Source: Toxoplasma gondii ME49
Taxonomy: Eukaryota; Apicomplexa; Conoidasida; Eucoccidiorida; Sarcocystidae
Direction of reading: 5' to 3'
Length of the DNA stretch: 64,000 nt
Assembly (NCBI RefSeq): GCF_000006565.2
Contig: NC_031480.1
Span: forward strand, 2,361,975-2,425,974
Shown: in pieces, positions 45,001 to 54,720 of the stretch
How positions within the stretch are numbered: the stretch's first letter is position 1
How the letters are laid out: each line of letters opens with the position of its first letter
Notes under the pieces: generated by a model
Databases searched by the model: none
Told to the model about the DNA's origin: nothing
What the model saw: the letters and a program-made list of their open reading frames with translations, nothing else
Position numbers and translations under genes: made by a program

Positions 45001-47427
45001 TTCTGGGTTGTTTTTTTGCACCTCTCAGCACATATAGAGAAGCAGTTTGAGTGAAGCATTTCGTCACATGTTAAACGGTTTAGCTCATGAGACGATCCTG
45101 AGAAATAAGACTCTTTCTTCAGTTGCTGCGTCTCCCGTGTGTCGGAAGAGGTCGACGCGGAACGCGAGCATGACATTCGCCGTCTCTCGTCTGTTTATTC
45201 TCGCTGTCTCCTTCAGGCCCACACTTGGATGTTGGGCGTCTTGCTCTACCGAATTGTTTGCGGCGAAGAGAAGCCAGTCTCCTCCAGTGTCGCTCGGGCG
45301 TCACTAGCCTCTTCTTCTTCGTTGTCGGCCGAGACATGCCCTTTTGACCTTTCTGCATGCAGCGATGAAAGCGCGAGGGTGAGCGGCGCTTTCCGCTTCT
45401 CTGATCTCACGCTTTCGCCACAGTTCCCCAGCGGGGCCTACACATATACATATTGCAAAACGTATCTGCATACCAATACATGCATATATATATATATAAA
45501 TACATATACGTATACATATATATATATATATGTATATATTCGGGCATATCTATGTGTGTTTGTGAAGATCCATGTGTCACACGATTGTTTGTAACTGGAT
45601 CCGTTGCTTTCCTTGGGCGCGTTTCTTTGACTGTTGCCCCCCTCACATTTGTATCCATGCAGAATGCCCGTGTGTGTAAGTCAGCCTGTACGGTGTTGTC
45701 AAAGGCCGCGTCGAGATGGTGTTTCGCTGTTTTTCTTGAGTTTCGTTGTGTACAGCGGTGCAGCTGGCCTGCATCTGCGGGTGTCTCTGTTTTCTCTTCA
45801 GCGTTTTCTCGCGTGGTGCCTGACTCCAGATCCGCGGCGGCGGCCTCTTGTCAGAGACCTGCTACGTCACCCTTTCCTCGCTGGCTTGGGGGACTCGTAC
45901 GACGCGACTGTGCACCCGAGTTCGCCGCTGGGGGGCGAGGAGCGAAGAGACAGGAGACAGTTGTTGCGGCGCGACGGCGCTTTAGAGCCGAGCGGGGAGT
46001 CCATGCTGGACTGCGGTGGCAGTTTCGACGAGTCGAAGGCCAGGACAGAAGCCTCTTTTCTGGGAGAGAGCGACTCAGAGCCTGCATGCAGTGAGCGCGC
46101 CGCAAACGCATGCGACGAACACAACGCCTCCCACACTCCACGGGCCAGCGCCGGCGCGCGAAGAAGCGCAGATGCATGCAGGCCAGGCGCAAGCGGCGCA
46201 AGCGGCGCAAGCGGCGCAAGCGGCGCAAGCGGCGCGGCCGGGTGGGGCAGACCCTCGGGAGGCAGTCGGAGGTCGAGCGTCCCCAGACTCCTCGATGGAA
46301 GCTCCTCAGACGCCTCCCCAGTCGCTTCTGCGAGACGGCGCCGACGCGCAGGGGCGTCCTCGCCCGTCCGCGATCCGTGGGGGAGAGGCTTGCGAGACAG
46401 TTCCGCCTCTTTCTCCTTCTCAGCAGGCGCGGCTCTCAGGCGCACTTCCGAGAACACCCAGCCGCGGCTCAGGGGAAGCCAGTCCCGCAGGCCTGCGAGC
46501 GCCTCAGGCTCCGACAGACATGCCCGAGAAGGACCGGAGCGCGAAGGGGAGACAGGCCTGAACGCGTCTCCAGGCCGAAGCGGAGAGACGGACGCGGCGA
46601 GTCCAAAGCGCCGGTCCACGATGCACGGTTCCCGACTGCGGAGGCGGTCGTCGAGCAGCGGCAGAGGAGAGAGAGAGAATCGCAGGAAGAGCACAGGAGG
46701 CAGAGTAGACAGCAGGCGACACAGCGCCGGAGCCTCGCCCCAGAGAGTCAAAACCTTGCCGTCCCCTCTGTCTCCTGCGACGACACCTCGGAGACGCGCA
46801 GACGAGGAGACACGAAAAACGCAACCTGACCAGCCACGAGGGTCTCGGCGCACCAGCGCGCGCTCGCAAACGTCGGCCTGTGCGTCTCCCGCCAAACTGC
46901 ATGCAGCCTATGGGCGACAAGGGGCGCGCGCAGCGGCAGGTACGCATGCACTGCATGCAGAAGCTTCGGCGTCCTTCACTCCGGGGTCTGTGCGCCGGCG
47001 CCAGCGAGTCTCGGAGTCGTTGCGGCGGAGCGGGCGCGAGGTGAGGTCTTCCTCGCGAGTCATTGGGGACGAAGAGGTAGAGCGGGTGGAGACAGGCAGG
47101 AGCCTCTTTTATCGTCGAAAGAGAGATTCGGAGACAGGCTCTTCACCGGTTTCGCAGCGGAAGAAGCCGCGAGGCGAAGCTCCGGTCGACGCGCTGCTGT
47201 CTCGAAGCCGGAGAGAACAAGGTGGAAACACACGTCTCCTCGCCTGCTCAGAAGCTCTTTTTGGAGACGTCGAAAGAATGGTTCCCGAACTCATTGGCCG
47301 ACAACGTGACGGCCGCGAAGACGGAGTCGCCTTTTACGGAGGCAACGACCCTCTCTCGATCGGGCTTCCCAGCGAAGATGACGAAGAGTGGCGCGAAAGC
47401 TCCCAGGAAGAAGACGAAGAAGAGTGA
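34590..47427 (+). CDS. Fourteen-exon gene for a protein of about 2,398 residues with a C-terminal kinase-like domain
   Basis: Exons: 34590-35672, 36226-36780, 37120-37964, 38347-38391, 39010-39682, 39950-40772, 41279-41863, 42529-42622, 42922-42958, 43399-43587, 43698-44038, 44711-44849, 45217-45378, 45802-47427. All phases close. The start is in a strong coccidian context (GACGAAAATGGGA). Residues 1-830 are mostly disordered, with short helical islands (FQLSAEEEASLLRLAEEQ; CSLEQAICQWAA). Exon 5 carries 13-residue tandem repeats. Exon 6 begins with an ordered segment (MRRNFATLLPRQLRTIRAG, then ISQSALSHGRLLNLVSWQPP). Residues of about 1,500-1,890 resemble a protein kinase with degenerate catalytic residues (see separate entry). 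The tail (about 1,890-2,398) is Arg/Ser-rich and ends in an acidic EEDEEE stretch. Exon 7 may end at 41,827 (GT donor) or 41,863 (GC donor); both keep phase. The whole-protein family is not recognised. Confidence 0.8.
39026..39160 (+). repeat. 39-bp tandem repeat coding 13-residue units
   Basis: Three full units (39,026-39,064, 39,065-39,103, 39,104-39,142) and a partial fourth encode variants of EALECLPSTPQSP. The repeat starts 16 bases after the exon 5 acceptor and stays in frame, so changes in copy number would keep the reading frame. Confidence 0.9.
41947..42205. repeat. Long (TA)n-rich tract in intron 7 of the 34.6 kb gene
   Basis: About 260 bases of TA, TATATG and TAGATA steps, the longest such tract in the window. 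It lies in the intron between exons 7 and 8. Confidence 0.88.
43399..45900 (+). other. Degenerate protein kinase (pseudokinase-like) domain, split over five exons
   Basis: Read in order through exons 10-14: LLVQVASAVHHLS matches the helix before the catalytic loop. LAPVKTSRVYL takes the place of HRDLKPSNVLL, losing His, the catalytic Asp and the metal-binding Asn but keeping Lys. An acidic/basic insert of about 60 residues follows, then RDFGVSV (DFG kept). After that come RLPPECF (APE-like), HTWMLGVLLYRIVCG (subdomain IX, the Asp of DxWSLG replaced by His) and TPDPRRRPLVRDLLRHPFL (subdomain XI with its Arg). The N-lobe is less clear: ERDVQRVRQIIFLLIRLLEE could be helix C with strand 4, and I see no glycine loop or VAIK lysine. 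The C-lobe match is good. The claim that it is inactive rests on the catalytic-loop alignment, which depends on the 43,587 donor and 43,698 acceptor. Confidence 0.62.
45472..45540. repeat. (TA)n tract in the last intron of the 34.6 kb gene
   Basis: TA-rich run between exon 13 (ends 45,378) and exon 14 (starts 45,802). Confidence 0.85.
46186..46236 (+). repeat. 9-bp tandem repeat coding Gly-Ala-Ser steps
   Basis: Five near-perfect copies of GGCGCAAGC encode a GASGASGAS run inside exon 14. It is in frame and a likely site of length variation. Confidence 0.88.
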
Positions 47428-49086
47428 AACCTCGCAGAGACAGGACGCAGAAAGGAGAAGCGAAAATGATGAGAGGAGACGGGGAATGAGCGAGGGAGGG
47501 TGGGGCAGAGGAAAAGAGGAAGGCTGGGCCTGTGTGTTCCAGAGTCTTCTTTGTCAAACGTCCATGAAAGGGATGAGGACGCGTTTCCGACCAACTGAGA
47601 AGTTAGGGAGAAGAACAGGATCGGTCAAAGGCGCCGTGAACGCGCGCAGCTCGGATGAGCTGTGTTCTCCAGTTTCAACCGAGGAGACTGCAAATCGTAC
47701 AACAGGAGAAACTCTCAGCGTCAACACATAGGAGGTGGTTGTGAACGAACCCATTCAGGAGGAAAACGGCAAATCTACAGTAAAGGCACTTTGTGCTTTT
47801 GAAGAATTCTTCGCGCGCAAAAGTCTGATGTGCCGTACGTCGGCCTCTGGCGGCTGTCACTGGACTGGCGGTCACAGGGTGGCTTCTATGCGTTCGTCTT
47901 CTCTCTTGGAGTTTTGGGACGCAGCTTGAATTAGCTACGCAGCAGGAACTCGAGCACACGAAGAGCAGAAAAGCGAGTCTTGAAACGTTGTCACACTGTA
48001 TTGGAAAAAAACTCGAAGAAAAGAGACATCATCGTGCCTAGGCTATTCTGAATGCGACCCCCGGTTGGAGAACCAGGCACCCAAGTTTTTTGTGGCCGTC
48101 CACCACTCCCCCCCTCTCTAGCCAACTTCGCTCGGGCGTAACTCTTCCATATATCCAAGAAAACAAAGTTCCTCGACTTGTCTGTCGGCACTCGTCACAA
48201 GCGTCTTTGACGCCGGAGCCGAGGAGCACTAGCCCACAGGGGCGGCTCTCTAAAAAGCGGCTAAACGACCGCCTTCTTTTCTGTCGCCACTGAGATGGGT
48301 GTTCCTACAGCTATGACGGTCTTCAGTTGTTTAGGCAGGCATTCCTACAGCTATGAAGATCTTCAATTGATTAGGTACCAAATAAATGGATACTCGTAAC
48401 AGTACATGGACCAAAGATCATCACGCTGCGGTTGCCTTGTTCTTCACGCTAGGGGGTACACCGGGTCCGAGGCCGTGGCGACACTGAATGAATTTCCTGT
48501 GCGCGGCTGTTCTGGCGAGGAGAAAAGCACAGCGCATGCACTGGTTCTCCAGGCGCACTTGGTTTTTTTAAACGCTCCGTTCCATGTGAACCACAGAAGT
48601 CACTTCCAGGCAGGCACGACGTAAAATTTAATCTCCTGGAAAGGCGAAACGGGCGTCGACCCGGCCCTCGAGAGTACGTCGTCTGTCGTTTACGCGCTCT
48701 CTCTCTCTCACGTCCACGCAGCTGTGAGTCAACAACAGCATGCATGCAGCCTCAGTGGTGCACTTTAAAAGACTCAGAATTGCCCAAGCGAGAAAGACGA
48801 TCGAAAAGCTCTCTACTCTGACCTCGCAGTCAAGAATACACAGATTCGAAGAACGGGCGGGTCACCGGCTGCGAGTGACGCCATTACATGGCTATATACA
48901 CTTGCAGCTAAGGAGACATATGAATCCAATTATGTATTTATACACAAGGACATGTAGACACAGAGGTATGTAGATCTATATATGATGATATATATAGGTA
49001 CATATGTATATATAAGTGTATAAATATATCGTTAACTACTCCTTTCGTGTCTGCGCAGGCGATAGACAGGTCACTGTCGAAGGGCA
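47428..49086. other. Convergent spacer with a short direct repeat
   Basis: This lies between the stop of the plus-strand gene (47,427) and the last recognised minus-strand exon (stop 49,087). It contains the pair of 34-bp repeats at 48,302-48,375. No further coding sequence is supported. Confidence 0.5.
48302..48375. repeat. Diverged direct repeat of 34 bp
   Basis: Copies at 48,302-48,335 and 48,342-48,375 both begin TTCCTACAGCTATGA and end in TTAGG. They differ at a handful of positions and are spaced 40 bases start to start. Confidence 0.7.
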
Positions 49087-49902
49087 CTACAAGACTCCTT
49101 CACGAGAGAGTTTGACGCGCCGCTGGCTGTCCTGTTCCTCCACATGTCCTCGGGTATCCGACTCGTTCTTCATTAGCACTGCTTCCGACTCTCCTTCGAC
49201 TTCGGCCTTCCCATCGTCTCCCGCGTTCTGACCTTCAAGATCTCAACCAGCTTTCCACCTCGCCAGAAGAAGCTTTTGACTCATCCCCGGTCAGAGATGA
49301 GGACGCCCACTCTCCAACGCCGCATGGATTGCTGAAGGCAGCTGATCGATCACTCCTCGTCTTCTCTTGTCGCCAGAAGCATCCTCTACTTTCCTCTTCC
49401 CTTGCTCCGTTTCTCTTCCTGCACTCCTCCGTTCTCCGGTCCTCGGCGCCCACTGTTGCCTTGCCTCCGCGCTTTCTCTTCCCTGTGCGGATCGTGCCCC
49501 CGCTCCTCTCCCTCATCTTCTTTCTTTTCTTCATTCGCACTGCCATCCCCATTTTCTTGGAACCCCACCAAAGCACACACCCATAAACGCATGCATGTAA
49601 GTATGCATATATACACCATGCTTGGAATCGTACGCACCAGAGTTGAAAGACAAACTCTACATATACATATATATAAATATATATATATATATAAATACAT
49701 CACCAAGTGCGCGGTGATCCAGCATGAGTTTCGACAGGTGCATGCATTTGAGTCTCTCGCTCAGATCCTGGGGGGAAAATTGAAAAAACAATTAATGGAA
49801 AATCCCGCCTAGGGAAACTGCCTGGCGCCTCAGCTGCTTCTCTCGTCTCAACTTGTCGAGGCGCATGATGAGGACTCTGCGTTCCTTGTCCGTCGACGCC
49901 AA
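49087..49902 (-). CDS. 3' exons of an incomplete, unrecognised minus-strand gene
   Basis: Three segments read well on the minus strand but could not be joined with certainty. At 49,902, after a good acceptor (CCTTGTGCTCAG), a charged amphipathic helix begins (LASTDKERRVLIMRLDKL, then RREKQLRRQ). At about 49,772, after a long pyrimidine tract ending CCCCCCAG, a second segment reads DLSERLKCMHLSKLMLDH. From 49,230 to the stop at 49,087 an acidic segment reads QNAGDDGKAEVEGESEA and ends SREGVL. The first two could be separated by an intron of under 60 bases, which would be unusually short. The 5' end is not found; the rhomboid gene lies upstream on the same strand but has its own complete C-terminus. 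It could be a broken gene. Family unknown. Confidence 0.4.
49661..49700. repeat. (TA)n tract
   Basis: Short TA-rich run just downstream (in minus-strand terms) of the second orphan exon. Confidence 0.8.
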
Positions 49903-50179
49903 CTGAGCACAAGGAACGGCGAAGAACGAACACACAAGAAAAACAGACTCTCTCTGGTGTCACCGGCTAAGACCAAGATAGATACGAAGAAGCTGTAAAA
50001 GAAGAATCTGAAAAACGAGGAAGCTCTGAAAGAAGCAGCCGCCCCAGCGTGGCTGGTGAGGTATCCGTTTTCGCCTTCTGTTTCAGCATGGGGGAGTTCC
50101 AGTAGCAGAAACTTGATAGTCTGATAGCATCGCTGAAGAAGAAAACTTACTAAAAGATAGGCCCTAGTAAATAAAACAA

Positions 50180-50251
50180 AGGCTAGTCGCTCAAGGGTAG
50201 AGCATGCTGTCGACAGGGGCGTAGTGTCTGATTCGATTCCAGCGTGGCCTA
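50180..50251 (+). pseudogene. Decayed tRNA-like sequence, probably organelle-derived
   Basis: The 72 bases fold partly as a cloverleaf. The acceptor stem 50,180-50,186 with 50,244-50,250 pairs at six of seven positions. The D arm is GCTC/GAGC around AAGGGTA. The T loop is TTCGATT with three of five stem pairs. The anticodon stem is poor, the base before the anticodon is C not T, and the triplet there would read GAC. Length and spacing fit a tRNA; the mismatches fit a decayed copy, not a working gene. Its neighbour is a piece of 16S rRNA, which points to plastid DNA. Confidence 0.5.
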
Positions 50252-50304
50252 GAGAGTTATGTATGATACTTTATTTTTAGACTACAATAAAAAGTTCATA
50301 AGTT

Positions 50305-50414
50305 ACAAGAAACGCAATGATGTTTTAAAGAGAAAATTACTGTCTACAAAAAGCTCTTATCGAATTAGCTGGTTGGTGAAGTAATGGTTTGACCAAGGCG
50401 AAGACTCGCAGCTG
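50305..50414 (+). pseudogene. Fragment of plastid-type 16S rRNA (nuclear plastid DNA insertion)
   Basis: The core GAATTAGCTGGTTGGTGAAG, followed by taatgg..., ACCAAGGCGA and a GCAGCTG end, matches the conserved 16S rRNA segment near E. coli positions 240-290 (ATTAGCTAGTNGGTGNGGTAA...ACCNAGGCGACGAT...TAGCTG). The A+T-rich sequence just before it, with TTTAAAGAGAAAATTAC, fits the variable part upstream. After 50,414 the similarity stops. The low GC and single short piece fit an apicoplast fragment inserted in the nucleus rather than a mitochondrial rRNA, which is broken into small pieces in this group. Not expected to be express a product. Confidence 0.68.
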
Positions 50415-50800
50415 CCTTTCGAGGGGAAACGACCACAGAGAGACTGAAAGACATCTCTCGCTTTTATCTGTCTTAACAGGTCCAGTGGGGTGATGGTGTA
50501 CAGCATTCATAAAGACCTTGGTTGTCTGCATCTCCTAGATGAGTAAAGAAAGTTGAGATCTCCCAACGCGCGGCACACTCGAGTCTTGCCTTTATCATTT
50601 GTTACCCCACAGCTTTTCCGTTTTTGCTGAACCAATTCTCACCATAACTTTGCACTCGAGGAGGAAAATCGTTGTGGACGCCTTCAGATCTGAGAGACAA
50701 GAAAACAGCCGTTCGCTTCTTCGATTCTGCACCGCCTAGGCAGAGATTCACGCAGAGGCTTGTAGAGCCACTCGAGGTGTAGGTTGGTATGCATACAGAT

Positions 50801-50872
50801 ACTAATATACATGTAAAGAGCGCATGATGTATGTGTACTAACATACATGTAAAGAGCGCATGATGTATGTGT
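50801..50872. repeat. Perfect-but-one tandem duplication of 36 bp
   Basis: Units at 50,801-50,836 and 50,837-50,872 are adjacent and differ at a single base (ACTAATATAC against ACTAACATAC at their starts). Such near identity suggests a recent duplication. Confidence 0.9.
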
Positions 50873-51823
50873 ACAAAGATCGAAAAGTCGAGGCAAAGTT
50901 CCAGGCGTGTGCATGCAGCGATCATCCTCTTTTTCCGGCTGTCGCCCCTCAGCCTAACGCCACGTCAGTCGCGAGACGTGATCTGCATGCGACATGCATT
51001 CTCTGGGCCAGATTTGCGCGTTGGCAGGTAGCGCTTCGGTCTCGAAAACCTCTGCTGAACAGCCGGCATCGCCAGGTGTACAGTGCGCGTTCTTCTCAGG
51101 TCTAGGCGAGGCGCCGAACCGGCGCTTCCAGGCACAACACACCGACACAGCGATTCAGGAAACTTACACTTTGAGGCAGAGACCGGATAGACCCCCAGGG
51201 CCCAATCCCTCAATGCGGGTCACCCTCAATCTAAGCCGTACCTTGCCAGGTGAAACGCCTGAGACAACGCACACAGGAGAAGGACAAGGGGGATTTCCAA
51301 GCCGACGGTTCTGCTGGTGATGGCTACGTGACGCGCTTCGCGTCGAGTGACACTTACAGCACACTGTCTCCCAAAAAGGCATGTCAGTCGACGCGCGCGC
51401 GGACGACTCCCCAAGTTGCTGCTATCGTTCTGGAAGAGGCGAAGGAGGTTTATTTGAGCAGTGGAATGCGAAGGTCCAAAAACGAAGTCAACAGCGCAAC
51501 CGCTTTACTGGGTCAACACTGCCACTGAGATTCGCAAGCAATTTGATTCTCGATCGAAATTGAAAGAAAGGCTTAGAGCAACACTCTCCACGACTGCAGA
51601 CACGCGGCCGGAACACAGAGAGAAAGTCCCGCATGACGGCTCCAGCTCCCCTGGCGGATTCAGAAGACCAGAATGCTTCTTGTCTCTTCCTGTCGGGGAC
51701 CCAGAAGCCGGAAACTGACATGTCAGCGACACAAGGACTGAACAAAGACAACGAAAGAAAGAGACAGAAGCCAGCAACGAAAGAGACGCTGGGGGGCCGC
51801 CTCTTTGCAGTCCATAACACAAC

Positions 51824-54720
51824 TCACCAGTCCGACGTTCCGTAAGTTCTGCACAGCTCCCAGAAGCTCTGCCACGATCGGTCGCCCTCCACGCGCCGCT
51901 TGTACCAACTGTAGAGACAGCCGGCGGCAAGGCCGCCCAGGTGCCCAGACCAGGAGATGCCTTGGGCAAAGCGCAGAAGCCGCGAGGCTGGGAAACGCGC
52001 GAGAAAAGCCGGTCTCGCGAGAAAGGCCATCGCCGCCTCGAGGCACATCGCCACCTGCACGAGCTGCAGCGCCGTGAGCGGAAAAACTGAAGACACACCA
52101 GAAAGGCGCCAAAGAAAAGAACTCGAAAGGTCCAGAACCGGCGCCTCGGGCCTCACCCACCGTAAGCAGAGACACCGGCGACACTGCAGACAGCTCGGGA
52201 AAGAGCGCGAAAAAGTCTGCCCAGTTGAGGGTCGGGATCCGCAGACACACGAAGGCAGGAAGAGCGACAAACCGAGAGAGAAAACGCACAACCAAACAGA
52301 GGGTGCCCACATCCGGAGTTTTCACAGAGGAACAGCAGCCACCGTATCAGACAAGGGACAAGTCGCTCAAAGAGAAAATGAACGCCCGTGCTCAGACAAA
52401 CGACAAATGGAGATAGGCCCCTGAACAGAATACTACGAGAAATCAGTAACGTGGATTCATCACTAAAAAGTCACTTTTGCGCAAAATGTAAATGTATTCG
52501 CACAAACATAAATATACATGTATACACGTGTGTGTACGTATTTTTTTGAGTAGAGTGTCAGTTAATTATATACATGCGTAGAGGTTCCTCTGTTTTACTC
52601 CGATTAATGCTCAAATGCATTGTAGAAATATATATGTCACCTTCCACGACAGAGTGCTCGTCGCCGGGTGTACATGCACATGGCGAAACAATGCAAGGAG
52701 ACACGACCAGCGGGTCTTTTGCATGAGCGAGTCTGTCGTTTTTTGACTGACAGGGAATCGGAAGAATTCGAAACATTTCCCTTGAGTGGCGAGTCGCTTC
52801 AGTCCACAAAAGGGCATAGGCGAAGGCCGAGGCGCCGAGGACGGGCTGCCGGGAGACCAAAAGATGGCCCAAGCCCCCACAGAGAGCCGCCAGGCCGAAG
52901 AGAGACGCAAAGTCCCGGTCGGAGAGGTCGAAGGAGAGGAGACGAAACAGCTGGTTGATCACGAACAAGTTGAAAATCAAGTGGCCTGTGCTCTTGTGGC
53001 TCAACGCTGGAGAAAAGAGAGAAAACACAAAAAGAACAAGATCGCGAACGATGCCTTACTGTTCTCCCGTGTTCGGTCTGTACGGAAGACACAGATCAGG
53101 TCTTCTTGTTCGCACATATGGGAGACGAACAGCAGAAGGAGACTGCCGACTCCAATGTCATGACATGAGTCCTACAGTTGCCTGCTCTCCTTACATGGTG
53201 TTGACAGATGCTAGATGTCTGCCATATTGAACCGTAGACAAATTTTGGCTCTCCCAGTGAACATCAGTACGTTTCTGGACGTAACGCGAAGGTCCAGAAA
53301 AGCGCCCGCGCAAAGTATTTTCCATGTCTCTGAACTACGGAATTCTTCGGCCCAAAACGAGAATTTGCATTCGGTCGTCATTGTGTGTCGATGTGCAAGA
53401 GGGAAGGCAGCGAGAGATAGACGGGAGGAGAGAACCAGTAACAACACGCAATTATGGAGAAGGCGGCTACAATATCCAAGAGCCAGACGCCACACGTGGA
53501 GGGGTCCACCTTAAAAGACGAAAACTTGAGTATGACAATCTCGCCGATCAAAAACAGAATCGTCCTACGTCCGGTGCACATCCTTTGCCTCTATCCCTTT
53601 CTCTTCAATCGTTTCTCCCCATCCGCTGGCTTTGAGACCTACAGGACGTGACGAAAGTATAAATGCGCGCGCTTGCGAGGTTCTCGCGACAGAGCACAAA
53701 GTGGCGCATCAAGAAAGTCCACCACGTTCCATTCCCTGCCGTAGCGGCGAGCCGCCAGCCGGTGAAGACAGCGGCGTTGGTCATCAAGAACGCTCCGAGA
53801 AGCTTCCGATGTTCGTACAGACCACTCCGCAGAACGTCGAAGAAGAGCAGAGAGCCTACAAGGACTGTAAAGATGGAACCAGACGAGAGAGGGCCGGTGT
53901 CAAAGTCCTTCGAGTCTTCTTGTTCCTCGGTTCGCTTCCTCTGTTTTCCAAATCGCGTTCTCGAGAAACGACCGGACAGGCGAGGCAGAGACCGACACAG
54001 AAAGACGGGGCAAACCGCTGGCACAGAAAAGGGAGTTGTGGCGCCCGAAGACGACGAAGAGCGAAGAGAGAAAGAAGTCTGCGACAAGCCACAGGGGGCC
54101 GAATCACTCGGACCTGACACCGCAGGATCGCAACGAGATCTCAGCTGAAAAGCAGATACGGACGATCGAGACGGAAGCGGGGGATGAGAGCCAGCCTCTG
54201 AAGTCGGCCTCTCCCGACGGACCAGATCTTCGCCAGTCGCGCTGCGGACTCGTTCTGACGCATCCTTTGCAGGGGAAAGGCCTCTCTGCAGCAAGGCGGC
54301 TTCGACCTGTTGATGTGAGCCAAAAACCGCCGCCGGTAAACCAGGAAAACACCTCGTTTTGAGCCAGTGCTCACAGTGAACTCCCACCGGCGACACAGAC
54401 CACTGCGTGTCGCCCGGTGCGACGGATTGATTTGGGATACGGCAGACAAAGGGCGCAACATCACTTTCATTCTGTGCAAAGAGACGACGACACGAAGAGC
54501 TAAATGGCGAAAAACCTGTCAGATGCGCGTGCCTGAAAAAATTCTTGGACAAAGGCGGTGGAATGACTGAAACTCCCGACAGAAGCATCTGGCGCCGTAT
54601 TCCTGGGGTGTACGTACAGATGCCGAGCACACGTGAAAACGTCTTCCCTCGCTCTAGGGAGACCGGCAGACCTACAAAAGGCCGCCAAGACGCGATGAAA
54701 GGTCCAGCTGATTTCTTCAT
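51824..54720 (-). CDS. ROM6: Mitochondrial rhomboid protease, PARL/ROM6 type, three exons
   Basis: Exons on the minus strand: 54720-53643, 53006-52752, 52086-51824; 531 residues, all phases closing, first codon ATG. Rhomboids cut membrane proteins inside the bilayer. PARL-type members sit in the mitochondrial inner membrane. Seen: a long Arg/Ser-rich leader without acidic runs at its start (fits mitochondrial import), an extra membrane helix before the core (about 282-298, the 1+6 layout of PARL), first core helix (about 307-325), HLIFN in helix 2 (His368, Asn372), GASAF with catalytic Ser419, and SGHLGG with catalytic His493. The sequence around helix 1 and loop 1 follows PARL closely. The stop overlaps a strong donor-like CTG/GTGAGT, so a longer spliced C-terminus is possible. 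The introns are 636 and 665 bases. The symbol is assigned by type, not by a database match. Confidence 0.86.

Larger units (their letters stand above)
49903..51823. other. Spacer with plastid-like fragments and a 36-bp tandem duplication
   Basis: No complete gene is seen. The segment 50,130-50,420 is clearly more A+T-rich than its neighbours and carries the tRNA-like and 16S-like sequences listed separately. A tandem duplication lies at 50,801-50,872. Exons of the orphan minus-strand gene or an alternative end of the rhomboid gene could be hidden here, but none is firm. Confidence 0.5.

Noticed and set aside
45867..46895. 342-codon minus-strand frame
   Set aside because: Antisense to the repetitive exon 14 of the 34.6 kb gene.
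50180..50251. Functional nuclear tRNA gene
   Set aside because: Anticodon stem and T stem have mismatches and the base before the anticodon is not T. A decayed copy is more likely.
50801..50872. Could the tandem units be part of a CRISPR-like array?
   Set aside because: Only two adjacent copies without spacers, in a eukaryotic nuclear context.
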